Shown piece by piece: positions 52,274 to 60,988 of a stretch of DNA of 64,000 bases. How positions within the stretch are numbered: the first letter of the stretch is position 1; each line of letters begins with the position of its first letter. Source of the DNA: Clostridium beijerinckii HUN142 (GTDB taxonomy: Bacteria > Bacillota > Clostridia > Clostridiales > Clostridiaceae). The translations under genes and the position numbers were made by a program. Location of the stretch: assembly GCF_000621745.1 (NCBI RefSeq), contig NZ_JHXK01000021.1, positions 1 to 64,000 of the forward strand, given 5' to 3'. The notes below the pieces were generated by a model. It was not told where the DNA came from. It saw nothing but the letters and a program-made list of their open reading frames with translations, and made no database searches.

Positions 52274-53095
52274 TTATTGTAATATTCCAGACGCAACTCC
52301 TAAAATCCCTACTGCGAACAATCCAAAGATTATTAATAATGGATTCACGTTCTTCTTTAATAGATACATACATAAAAATGTTAGTAAAAGTGGAACTAAT
52401 CCTGGCATTAAGCTGTCTAGTACACTTTGAATAGTTGTAACTACTTCTTTTCCATCAGCTTGTGTATATTTAGAGAGAACAAAAGGTATATTAACACTTG
52501 TCCATTTAGAAACAAGACCACCTATAACAAGTAATCCAAGTACTGAAGCACCTTCTGTAAGATATCTAAGTTTATTTCCTCCCATATCAGCAACTAATTG
52601 AGTTCCTTTTTCATATCCATAGAACATTCCATACCAATTTGTTGCAAGTCTTATTGCATTGAATCCTATGAAGAAAATTAATGGTCCAATTATACTTCCT
52701 GTAAGTGCAAGTCCTGCCCCTAATGCTGCAAGCACAGGTCTTAGTGTTCCCCAGAATATTGGGTCTCCAACTCCGGCAAGTGGTCCCATAAGACCAATCT
52801 TAACACCACTTATTGATGCCTCATCTATATCTGCCCCATTTGCCTTTTGTTCTTCCATAGCTGCTGTTATTCCCATAATTGGCGTTGCCATAAATGGTTG
52901 TGTATTAAAGAATTCTAAATGTCTTTTAAGTGCTGCACTTAATTCATCACCCTTATATAATTTCTTCAAAGCTGGAATTAATGTAACACAAAAACCTATT
53001 GCTTGCATTCTTTCAAAGTTAAACGATCCCAATAAGAAATTTGAACGGATAAACATTTTTACTATATCACTTTTATTTAATTTCTTTTCACTCAT
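52274..53095 (-). CDS. levG: PTS mannose/fructose-family IID component
   Basis: 273 residues. FIRSNFLLGSFNFERMQAIG and the block GIKxGLMGPLAGVGDPIFWG are IID signatures; C-terminal spans about 180-270. With LevF it forms the membrane channel of the fructose PTS. Fourth gene of levDEFG, 21 bp after levF. Confidence 0.93.
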   Translation of the reverse strand: MSEKKLNKSDIVKMFIRSNFLLGSFNFERMQAIGFCVTLIPALKKLYKGDELSAALKRHLEFFNTQPFMATPIMGITAAMEEQKANGADIDEASISGVKIGLMGPLAGVGDPIFWGTLRPVLAALGAGLALTGSIIGPLIFFIGFNAIRLATNWYGMFYGYEKGTQLVADMGGNKLRYLTEGASVLGLLVIGGLVSKWTSVNIPFVLSKYTQADGKEVVTTIQSVLDSLMPGLVPLLLTFLCMYLLKKNVNPLLIIFGLFAVGILGVASGILQ

Positions 53096-53116
53096 TATTT
53101 TATCTCCTTTCTGTAA

Positions 53117-53908
53117 TTACATTAAGTCTGAATCATCAATATCATCAATACTTCCAGTTCCAGCCACTACTACTTTACCTTCATTAGCTATCGATTTTAT
53201 ATGGAATATTGCTGCAATAACACCCACAGCACCAAAACCAATTAAGTTGAAGTTTGTAAATGCTGCTAGTAGGAACCCAATGAAGAAGAATGGTAGTAAT
53301 GATTTACTATTCATCATATTCATTACCATTGCGTACCCAACAACTACTATAAATCCACCTGAAACTTGAAGCCCTCTTGTAATAACTTGTGGTATAGCTG
53401 CAAGCGCTGCATTTACAGCATCTGTTCCTGCAAGTACTCCTACTATGGCTGCTGGAATAGCTACACGTATTGCTTGAAGTGATAAACCTAGTATATGACA
53501 CATTTCTATTCCTCTTGTGTTACCCTTTTCAGCATATTTATCAGCTAAGTGTTGGAAAAACACTGTTATTGTTCTTACGAAGATAGTAAGAACTTGTCCT
53601 GCTGCTGCTATTGGAACCGCTACTGCTATACCCGCTCCAATTGACTGTTTACCAATTATGACAAGTATTGCTGAAATTACACTTGCAAGTGCTGCATCTG
53701 GTGCCATAGCTGCACCAACATTCATCCATCCTAATGCTAACATTTCAAGTGTTCCACCTAGTATAATTCCTGTTTTAATATCCCCTAGTACAAGGCCTAC
53801 TAGTGTACATGCAATTATTGGTCTATGGAACTGTGCCTCATCAAGTACACTTGCCATACCAGCAATTGCTGCAACTATTACTAATAAAATTAATTGTAAA
53901 GTGCTCAT
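53117..53908 (-). CDS. levF: PTS mannose/fructose-family IIC component
   Basis: 263 residues, about eight spans. AGMASVLDEAQFHRPIIACT at the N-terminus and GWMNVGAAMAPDAALAS near residue 60-76 are typical of the mannose/sorbose IIC family. Forms the sugar pathway with LevG. GAGAGGA precedes the ATG. Confidence 0.93.
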   Translation of the reverse strand: MSTLQLILLVIVAAIAGMASVLDEAQFHRPIIACTLVGLVLGDIKTGIILGGTLEMLALGWMNVGAAMAPDAALASVISAILVIIGKQSIGAGIAVAVPIAAAGQVLTIFVRTITVFFQHLADKYAEKGNTRGIEMCHILGLSLQAIRVAIPAAIVGVLAGTDAVNAALAAIPQVITRGLQVSGGFIVVVGYAMVMNMMNSKSLLPFFFIGFLLAAFTNFNLIGFGAVGVIAAIFHIKSIANEGKVVVAGTGSIDDIDDSDLM

Positions 53909-53960
53909 TTATAATTCCTCTCTTTCTTTTTTTAATTTATATAAAAAAGTTTTTATATAC

Positions 53961-54452
53961 TTATATAAATTTTAATTCTTTTAATCTATCCATTAAGTTT
54001 ATCTTAGGATCTTTTGCTAGTTTCCTTACCTCTAATTCGATCCCCTTTTCATTAAGCTTTTTAAACGCTTCAATATCAACATCATTCATACATAATGCAT
54101 TTGTAATTTGTTTGTCACCAGTTTTAAAACACATTCCTCCAACGTTTACAGATCTAATTGGTACTCCGCCTTCAACCATTCTTAATACATCCGTAGGGTT
54201 TGTAAATAAAAATAAAGTTTTAAAGCTGTCAAATTTAGGATTATTATATGCTTCAATTGCTTTTGCTATTGGAAGCACATATGCTTTTATTCCTGGAGGT
54301 GCTACTTGAATTACTAATTGTTTTCTTAAGTCATCTGCTGCAACTTCATCACTGCAGGCAAATATTCTGTTACACCCACTCTCCTTAGTCCAAACTGTTG
54401 CTACTTGTCCATGTATTAATCTGTCATCTATTCTTATAAAGCTAATTTCCAT
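53961..54452 (-). CDS. levE: PTS mannose/fructose-family IIB component
   Basis: 163 residues. IRIDDRLIHGQVATVW carries the phosphorylated His (about 15). VNVGGMCF near residue 110 and the length fit the family. It takes phosphate from LevD and passes it to fructose. Confidence 0.95.
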   Translation of the reverse strand: MEISFIRIDDRLIHGQVATVWTKESGCNRIFACSDEVAADDLRKQLVIQVAPPGIKAYVLPIAKAIEAYNNPKFDSFKTLFLFTNPTDVLRMVEGGVPIRSVNVGGMCFKTGDKQITNALCMNDVDIEAFKKLNEKGIELEVRKLAKDPKINLMDRLKELKFI

Positions 54453-54521
54453 TTTTTATCTCCTATCTTTCAATTTTTATATTTACTTAAATTGCGATTA
54501 TCATAATATTTTACAAACAAT

Positions 54522-54944
54522 TTATATAATTTCTTCATCTTCATCTATATTGATATTTTTAGTTAAAACTTTTATAGCCTCTTTTCCAGAGTTTTCTGCT
54601 ACTCTTAACAATTCTGTTATGCTTGAAAAATCTCTACTTCCTAGAACCTCTAAAATCATTGGCAGATTAACACCTGCTACAATTTCCATATTTTCATGTT
54701 GCATTGCTATTATACTTGCCGCATTAAATGGGCTTCCTCCAAACAGATCTACCATAAATAGTACTCCGTCTGTTGAATCTAACTCTTTTATAAGAGTGTT
54801 ATATTTTTCTACAAGTGATTCAATTCCTTCACCTGGTTTAAAAGTAACGGCACCTACATTTTCCTGAGTTCCAAAAATCATTTCTGCTGATTTAAGAATT
54901 TCCTCTGAAAATATACCATGGGTACCTATAATTACTGAGATCAT
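54522..54944 (-). CDS. levD: PTS mannose/fructose-family IIA component
   Basis: 140 residues. VIIGTHGIFSEEILKSAEMI contains the phospho-His (about 9), and VDLFGGSPFNAAS near residue 68-80 completes the active site. First gene of the operon; a -24/-12 promoter lies 51 bp upstream. The phosphorylation state of this protein and of EIIB is what LevR family regulators read. Confidence 0.95.
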   Translation of the reverse strand: MISVIIGTHGIFSEEILKSAEMIFGTQENVGAVTFKPGEGIESLVEKYNTLIKELDSTDGVLFMVDLFGGSPFNAASIIAMQHENMEIVAGVNLPMILEVLGSRDFSSITELLRVAENSGKEAIKVLTKNINIDEDEEII

Positions 54945-54994
54945 TACTCTATCATCCTTTCTTGCTACATATATTATTTTTATACTTATATACT

Positions 54995-55012
54995 AAGCAA
55001 TTCCCATGCCAA
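54995..55012 (-). promoter_or_regulatory. Sigma-54 (-24/-12) promoter of levDEFG
   Basis: The minus strand reads TTGGCATGGGAATTGCTT: the invariant GG and GC with the right spacing (TGGCA-N6-TTGC). It lies 51 bp before levD. An almost identical 18-mer lies upstream of levR at 59587-59604. Confidence 0.88.
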
Positions 55013-55083
55013 TCAAGGATGTAAATAAAAAAGTCATCCTGAAATAAGGCTATAACTACCTTTTCTGATACTTAAATATTTTT

Positions 55084-55165
55084 GATTACACTATGAATTT
55101 AGGATTTACATACTTCAAATCACATTTAACACAGTTTATTAAATAATTTTGTAGAATTAACACAC
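55084..55165 (-). promoter_or_regulatory. Candidate LevR upstream activating sequences for levD
   Basis: On the plus strand ATTACACTATG (55085), ATTTACATAC (55105), ATTTAACACAG (55124) and ATTAACACAC (55154) form a cluster 70-150 bp upstream of the -24 element. ATTAACACAC recurs exactly upstream of levR (59717). The distance suits a sigma-54 enhancer. Confidence 0.5.
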
Positions 55166-55178
55166 ATGTATATAAAAA

Positions 55179-55231
55179 TTAACTGCCACTAACACACGAT
55201 CCTTTTAGATTCATGTATTAATGGCAGTTAA
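55179..55231 (-). terminator. Terminator of the hxlR pseudogene
   Basis: AACTGCCATTAA pairs with TTAGTGGCAGTT on the minus strand (plus further pairing inside), followed by AATTTTTATATA. It lies about 45 bp past the stop at 55276. Confidence 0.75.
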
Positions 55232-55275
55232 CTTTTAAATTTAGATATATTCTAATATAATGTTGACATTTTATA

Positions 55276-55656
55276 TCATTCACAATTTGATTTTGATTTA
55301 TCAAGTTTTATTTGTTCTTCACCCCATATAGACAATTCATTCAATGTAGGAAGTAGTGCCTTTCCTCTTTCTGTTAAAGCATATTCAACCTTAGGAGGAA
55401 TCGTTTCATATTGGATTCTAACAATAAGATTATGTTCCTTTAATTCTTTTAAAGATTTTGTAAGCATCATATTAGTAATACCTTTAACTTTTCGTTTTAA
55501 TTCATTATATCTGGTAAAATCATTTTCAAATAAGTACTACATAATAGGTATATTCCATTTTTGTCCAATAATCTCTAATGCATATATAAGGGGACATTTT
55601 GTATCATATACATTATCGCTATGGAATTCTCCACTGCAATCCGTATCATTGCTCAT
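55276..55656 (-). pseudogene. HxlR-family regulator with a premature TAG stop
   Basis: From the ATG at 55656 the frame reads MSNDTDCSGEFHS, then CPLIYALEIIGQKWNIPIM, then a TAG (55537-55539, codon 40), then YLFENDFTRYNELKRKV and on without further stops to 55276. Total 126 residues, the full HxlR length. The stop takes the place of a residue that is usually bulky or hydrophobic (W to amber fits a single change). A TTG or ATG downstream (near 55470) could start only the C-terminal half, without a whole winged helix. Divergent from the reductase at 55801, its likely former target. Confidence 0.88.
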
Positions 55657-55800
55657 AATTACAACTCCTTTAAATTCAATAGTATACTTTTTATACTAGC
55701 ACAGAAAAAACTACATACTTGTACATTTACGACCTCGTGTTATATTAATTATAGCAGAAAAATTAAAAATAAAACATTATAAAGAAAGAGGAGTGCTACT

Positions 55801-56454
55801 ATGAAAGTTTATGCAATTAATGGAGGTCCAAGAAAAAATAAAAATACAGCTATATTACTTCAAAAAGCTTTAGATGGCGTTAAAGAAGCTGCAAAAGATA
55901 AAGAAGTTGAAACTGAAATAATTAATTTATATGATTTAAACTATACTGGGTGTAAAAGCTGTTTTGCCTGCAAAAGACTTGGAGGTAAAAGTTATGGAAA
56001 ATGTGCTATAAAAGACGATATTTACGAAGTTTTAGAAAAGGTATCTCAAGCTGATGGGCTTATTTTTGGTTCTCCAATATATTTTGGTAATATAACAGGT
56101 CAATTATTGACATTTTTAGAAAGACTATTATTCCCTTATTTGGTGTATGATAAAAACTATTCTACAATTGCACCAAAGAAAATGCCAACTGCATTTATTT
56201 ATACAATGAATGTTCCAGAAAATCTTATGGGACAAGTTGGTTATCCAACAGCCTTTAATAAAATTGAATCTACTATTGAACGTATATTTACAAAACCATT
56301 AGTTATGTATTCAAATGATACTTACCAATTTGATGATTACTCAAAATATGAATCTAGTGCCTTTTCTGAAGAATCAAAAGCAGCACATAGAAAACTACAA
56401 TTTCCTTTAGATTGTGAAAAAGCATTTGAACTAGGTATAAATTTAATAAAGTAG
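55801..56454 (+). CDS. Flavodoxin-fold NAD(P)H-dependent reductase
   Basis: 217 residues. GGPRKNKNTAILLQ (about 8-21) is the FMN phosphate loop; CKSCFACK (about 57-64) is the Cys pattern of the iron-sulfur-flavoprotein-like or NADPH-dependent FMN reductases; FGSPIYFGNITGQLLTFLER (about 97-116) is the family's second signature. GAGGAG lies before the ATG. Divergence from an hxlR gene is common for such reductases, which are induced by quinones, aldehydes or other electrophiles; here the regulator is broken, so expression may be constant or lost. Confidence 0.88.
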   Translation: MKVYAINGGPRKNKNTAILLQKALDGVKEAAKDKEVETEIINLYDLNYTGCKSCFACKRLGGKSYGKCAIKDDIYEVLEKVSQADGLIFGSPIYFGNITGQLLTFLERLLFPYLVYDKNYSTIAPKKMPTAFIYTMNVPENLMGQVGYPTAFNKIESTIERIFTKPLVMYSNDTYQFDDYSKYESSAFSEESKAAHRKLQFPLDCEKAFELGINLIK

Positions 56455-56546
56455 TATATTAAATTACGATAAAATTTTCTTCTACTTAATCATAACGCGT
56501 TTTAGAAAGTTCTAATAAATAATATAAAGTATTAACTAAAGTAAAT

Positions 56547-56596
56547 AACTCCTTTGAAATATTCTGATTAAACTTTTTATTTCAAGGGAGTTTTAT
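56547..56596 (+). terminator. Terminator of the reductase gene
   Basis: AACTCCTTTGAAAT pairs with ATTTCAAGGGAGTT (14 bp), followed by TTATATTT. Strong stem, 90 bp past the stop; may also serve levR on the opposite strand. Confidence 0.85.
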
Positions 56597-56668
56597 ATTT
56601 AGATAAAGTAGGCATTCATACACTATCTTATAATACGCAAGAATTAAATTCCTACACTAAACCAAGCT

Positions 56669-59464
56669 TCATCCAATTATATCAGCAATATAATAAATTT
56701 CATCATCTGTTAGATTTATTGATAATGCACTTTTGAAAATCAAACTCGCTTCCTTCAATGCTTCTATAGTTTCTTTATGAAAATTTATGTTGCCATCATC
56801 ATATACTAATCCATTATTCAGTACCATTCTTTCTAATGCGCATGCAACATGAAACATGATTCGTAATTTAACTGGATTTTCAAAGTTTACACTCAATAAC
56901 CTTTCAGTAATATTCAAAAATTCATCTAATAGAGAATAAATTTTTTTTGGATTAAGAAATGTTATAAATTCAGCAATAGTTTGCGTACAGAGATTTTCAA
57001 ATATTATTTGCTTATCTCCCGTATTTTTTATAGTTTCTATCTTTTTGCCTTTGATAATACTTATTAATATATTCTCCCCTGTTCCATCGATTAATTGTTC
57101 TATAGATATAAATGGAATTCCAAGATTAGGATTTGCAATACCTATAATAGCCAAAATATTATTTTCTTCCTGAATCTTCTTAATTGACTTAGTTAAGTTC
57201 TTAAGTCCAAGTGAAATAATATTAACATTCTTAACACCTATATTATTTGTAACCGTTTCTACCAACTCCTTAAGCTTTATAGCTGCCCCTTTTCCAGTAG
57301 AACATACAGTAATTATAACCTTATTTTTTTCCTTAGTTTCTTGAATTGCCTGCGTGTTAATATTATTAGTGTATCCCCTAAAATCAGTAAGTAAATACGA
57401 ATATACTGAATTTAAATCAACGTCACAAACAGAACACTTTCTAACAGCTTCTAGAACTAGTGGAGTTGAAACCATATCAATACTTTTTATGTTTATCCCT
57501 GTTTTTTCTGTAATAACATCTGCAAAACTGTTTAACGATCCCATATCTACTAAAAGCAATACGCCTTTTCCCTCATCAACTTGCTTAACTTTTTCTATAA
57601 CATTTTCTAAAACATCCGATGGTGATCTTTCAAGAGGCATATCAACAGCAAGAATATTATCAGCTTCAAATAGCTTTTTAGCTACACTAACCATGCTAGT
57701 TGCAATTCCTGACCCATGTGATGCTACTACAATTCCAACTCTTTCTTGACGAGATGATTCTCGTATTGAATTTAATAATAATGCTAAATATTCAATCTCA
57801 ACATTAGGTATACTTAGGTTAAAGTTCTTCTCAATAAGTGCATGAATTTCTTTAGCGACCTCATATTCTTTGCTTTCAATTGGTATGGATAAATCAATAT
57901 TTGATTCATAGGAAACAGTATTCTTCTTAATCCTATTAAATAATGCACTAAAATGAAGACTTGTTGCATAGATAAAACGTTCATTTAATTTTCTATTCAA
58001 TCTGTTTTCAGCTAGTATTTTTATCTTTTCTGAAAATTCCACAATATTTTTATCAACAATCTTTAATAGGCCTTCCCTCCGGCTTATATCATTGTTGAAT
58101 CGATCATAGAATTGTTTTAAATGAATGCTAATATCTGTAGTAATAAATGTCTTTATTTCTTCATCATTCATGCCCTCTTCTTGAAGCACAGAAGTTTTAC
58201 TCTCTATTATTCTATAAATATTAAATGGTGTTTCATAATCATCTGTTTCTAAAAATTTTCTATTTCCATCTGGCTGAATAGTAATATTATTAGGAATCAT
58301 ATTCCATATAGTCGTTTTATCTTTAGTTTGATTTCCAAAAGCTAATATTCCGCTTTTTATATTTGGAGGTAATGTACTTAAATTTATTTCAATGTCCTTA
58401 TTTGTGTTAATACAATTAAAAAATCCCTTTGCACAAACCAATTGTATATTAGATTTTAGCTGTCCCACATTTCCATAATTAGTGCTGCCTATGAGAGCTT
58501 TAATTGCTTCCGAAGAAATCTTAATAGTTTTGTTCACTCTCTGTGCTTCTTTAGAAAGCAAATATTGTACAAGATCCAATTTTTCATTAATAGGTCTTTC
58601 ATCAAAAGGTGGAATAGTTATTGTTATAGGGATTCTTCTAATAAAAGTCTTAAGCAGCGTAGAATTTGGATCCTCTGTTGTAGCTCCAATTAATAGCACA
58701 TTTGCTTTATGCTGTCTATCTGTTTCGCCTAATTTGTTATAGGTTCCCGTATCCATAAAGTAAAATACCATTTCTTGCCCTTCTGGTGGTAATCTATGTA
58801 TCTCATCTAGAAACAATATGCCTCCATCAGCTTTTTCAACTATCCCTTCCTTTTCTTTTTCAGCTCCTGTAAAAGCGCCTTTGACATGTCCAAATATATG
58901 TGATAGAAGAAGTTGGGGATTATTAGAATAATCAGCACAATTAAATATTATAAATGGCGGATCCTCTTGTGACTGTTTTATATTTCTATAGTATTTGTAC
59001 ATCATATTAGCAAATAAACTTTTACCAACACCAGTACTACCAATTATTAGAGTATGCAACCCATTCGGTGGATATAATAAAGCAGCCTTTGCTTGTTCTA
59101 TTTGATTTTTTAAACTTGTATTAAATCCTATTAACGAGTCGAAAGGTGATTTATCTTCTTTATCCTCTAACAAATTGATAAAATCGTTAATTTCTATACC
59201 TTCGTTACATTCATCATTTAAGTTTACCTTTAATATTCTAATAAACTGTTCTCTATCAAAATATAGAACAGGTCTATTTCTAATTTTAATTATTTTCTTT
59301 TCTCTACAAAGAATATTAAGTTCTCTAGAAGCATTGCTCCTTAATATCCCCAAGTGTTCAGCAACTTGCTGCGCACTAAATCCCTTAATTTTAAATAATT
59401 TTTCTTTAGTAAATTCCCTAGAATTTGATAATATATACTTATAAATTTTATCAATTTGCTTCAT
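56669..59464 (-). CDS. levR: LevR-type sigma-54-dependent activator with PTS domains
   Basis: 931 residues. N-terminal HTH (about 25-55, FSAQQVAEHLGILRSNASREL). AAA+ domain about 105-350 with Walker A GSTGVGKS, the sigma-54 contact GAFTGA in GHVKGAFTGAEKEKE, and Walker B GGILFLDEIHRL. Then PRD1, an EIIA-mannose-like domain (VVASHGSGIATSM, His), an EIIB-like domain (VITVCSTGKGAAIKL, Cys) and a C-terminal PRD2 (MFHVACALERM, His). It activates levDEFG when fructose is present, by the phosphorylation state of its PRDs. Its own gene has a -24/-12 promoter, so it may activate itself. Confidence 0.95.
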   Translation of the reverse strand: MKQIDKIYKYILSNSREFTKEKLFKIKGFSAQQVAEHLGILRSNASRELNILCREKKIIKIRNRPVLYFDREQFIRILKVNLNDECNEGIEINDFINLLEDKEDKSPFDSLIGFNTSLKNQIEQAKAALLYPPNGLHTLIIGSTGVGKSLFANMMYKYYRNIKQSQEDPPFIIFNCADYSNNPQLLLSHIFGHVKGAFTGAEKEKEGIVEKADGGILFLDEIHRLPPEGQEMVFYFMDTGTYNKLGETDRQHKANVLLIGATTEDPNSTLLKTFIRRIPITITIPPFDERPINEKLDLVQYLLSKEAQRVNKTIKISSEAIKALIGSTNYGNVGQLKSNIQLVCAKGFFNCINTNKDIEINLSTLPPNIKSGILAFGNQTKDKTTIWNMIPNNITIQPDGNRKFLETDDYETPFNIYRIIESKTSVLQEEGMNDEEIKTFITTDISIHLKQFYDRFNNDISRREGLLKIVDKNIVEFSEKIKILAENRLNRKLNERFIYATSLHFSALFNRIKKNTVSYESNIDLSIPIESKEYEVAKEIHALIEKNFNLSIPNVEIEYLALLLNSIRESSRQERVGIVVASHGSGIATSMVSVAKKLFEADNILAVDMPLERSPSDVLENVIEKVKQVDEGKGVLLLVDMGSLNSFADVITEKTGINIKSIDMVSTPLVLEAVRKCSVCDVDLNSVYSYLLTDFRGYTNNINTQAIQETKEKNKVIITVCSTGKGAAIKLKELVETVTNNIGVKNVNIISLGLKNLTKSIKKIQEENNILAIIGIANPNLGIPFISIEQLIDGTGENILISIIKGKKIETIKNTGDKQIIFENLCTQTIAEFITFLNPKKIYSLLDEFLNITERLLSVNFENPVKLRIMFHVACALERMVLNNGLVYDDGNINFHKETIEALKEASLIFKSALSINLTDDEIYYIADIIG

Positions 59465-59586
59465 GGCATTATCACTTTCCTTTAATCCCTAGTTTTAATT
59501 TTTAGTACTTACCATTACATATCCAAAGCTATAAATAACACTTCTATTTAAATTTTCAACTAAATACTTACCTAATTTCTTATTTA

Positions 59587-59604
59587 AAGCAATTATTATG
59601 CCAA
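59587..59604 (-). promoter_or_regulatory. Sigma-54 (-24/-12) promoter of levR
   Basis: The minus strand reads TTGGCATAATAATTGCTT, the same as the levD promoter except at three central bases. It lies 123 bp before the levR ATG. Confidence 0.82.
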
Positions 59605-59608
59605 ACAA

Positions 59609-59790
59609 GAGTGTAAATAAAGCATATTATACTAAATTTACGCTTAAACCAGCTTCACTTAATAAAAATATTTACTCTTTACACTCTTTTTTTTAATTTA
59701 CACAATGCAGATTTTCATTAACACACTTTTTCTCTTATTTTTTAGTACAATACACTCTAATATTACTGGTTTTATTTTTTCACACTAATA
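59609..59790 (-). promoter_or_regulatory. Cluster of candidate LevR sites upstream of levR
   Basis: GAGTGTAAAT (59609), ATTTACGC (59636), ATTTACTC and TTTACACTC (59669-59686), ATTTACACAA (59696), ATTAACACAC (59717), ATACACTCTAA (59750) and TTCACACTAAT (59779). They share the pattern (A/T)(T/A)(T/A)ACAC, lie just upstream of the -24 element, and one unit is also found upstream of levD. The rest of 59791-59880 shows no gene. Confidence 0.45.
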
Positions 59791-59880
59791 TATATGTTAC
59801 AATTGAGCCTATAAATTTTTACCTAACTGAGCACTTTGCTTATTAGAAGTTTAAATACAAATTTATTATTGCAATATTTA

Positions 59881-60828
59881 TTAAAATAATTTTCTTACTT
59901 CACTTAAAATAGGCATTGATGCTATTGCTCCATAATTTGTACATGTAATAGCACCTACTTTATTTGCAAATAAAATTATGTCTTTCCATTCTTCAAAACT
60001 TATATTTTGTTTATTCTCAATATCAGATACTTGTTTTAATACGGCTCCAACAAATGCATCTCCAGCACCAGTTGAATCTACTTGCTTAATTTCAATGGAT
60101 GGAATTATTTCATTCTGTCCATTAACGCTTAGATATGTTCCTTTAGATCCTAGCGTAATAGTTACAACCTTAACGCCTAATTCATGCAATTTATTAACTC
60201 CTGCTGTTACATCTTTTTCTTTAGTTAATAGAAAGAGCTCTTCATCACTTAGCTTAGTAAAATCACTTTTTCTTATGAACTCAACACTATCTTCAATAAA
60301 CATTTCTAATTTATCTGGTGTTATTAATGCATCACGATAATTGGGATCAAAAGATACATATATATTATTCGATTTTGCATATTCTAATAATTTAAAATAT
60401 GTTTTCTTTAATTCACCCTCTAAAAATCCTGTAGCAGAACCAAAATGAATGATATCCGAGTTAGTTATTTTTGATAAGTCAATATTATTAAATGAATATT
60501 CTCCATCACTGCCTCGTAGAAAATCAAAATTACGTTCACCATTTGCATCTATACCAACTAGCGCTATTGTTGTACTACCCTTTTCTACTGCCATTTCAGT
60601 ATTTATATTTAAATCTTTTAATAATTCTATTAAATGTTTTCCAAAGTAGTCGTCACCAACTTGTCCTAAAAAATAAGCATTTCCATCTAATTTAGAAATA
60701 CATGCTGCAACATTTGCTGGCGCTCCACCTGCTTTTTTCTCAAACTTTTCTCCATCTTTTAATCCTTTATTATCAACACAAACCATGTCAATTAAAAGCT
60801 CTCCTATACAAAAAATGTTTTTACTCAC
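59881..60828 (-). CDS. scrK: Fructokinase (PfkB family)
   Basis: 315 residues. GGAPANVAACISKL (about 33-46) and the C-terminal PfkB signature DSTGAGDAFVGAVL (about 252-265, with the catalytic Asp) are intact. Phosphorylates free fructose, here probably from the sucrase encoded just upstream (160 bp). Cytosolic. Length is normal. Confidence 0.93.
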   Translation of the reverse strand: MSKNIFCIGELLIDMVCVDNKGLKDGEKFEKKAGGAPANVAACISKLDGNAYFLGQVGDDYFGKHLIELLKDLNINTEMAVEKGSTTIALVGIDANGERNFDFLRGSDGEYSFNNIDLSKITNSDIIHFGSATGFLEGELKKTYFKLLEYAKSNNIYVSFDPNYRDALITPDKLEMFIEDSVEFIRKSDFTKLSDEELFLLTKEKDVTAGVNKLHELGVKVVTITLGSKGTYLSVNGQNEIIPSIEIKQVDSTGAGDAFVGAVLKQVSDIENKQNISFEEWKDIILFANKVGAITCTNYGAIASMPILSEVRKLF

Positions 60829-60988
60829 CTTAATCCTCCATCTATCTTAGTTTATCTTTATTAAACTATAGAAATTTGCTTTGTAAACTAATATTTGTTG
60901 AAAATTTTATACTTATCTATGTATCTAAAAGTAGCTGAATTATAAAGCCTAATTTAGTCGCTTTTTTAAACACATCTAAATATAATCC
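60829..60988. other. Gap between the sucrase and fructokinase genes
   Basis: TTAGTTTA (60847-60854) is mirrored by TAAACTAA (60884-60891). The repeat could be an operator or an mRNA hairpin; it is the only structure seen in this 160 bp. Confidence 0.4.

Noticed and set aside
52659..53369. A 236-residue plus-strand frame opposite levF and levG
   Set aside because: It is antisense to two clear PTS genes and shows only mirrored membrane-type composition.
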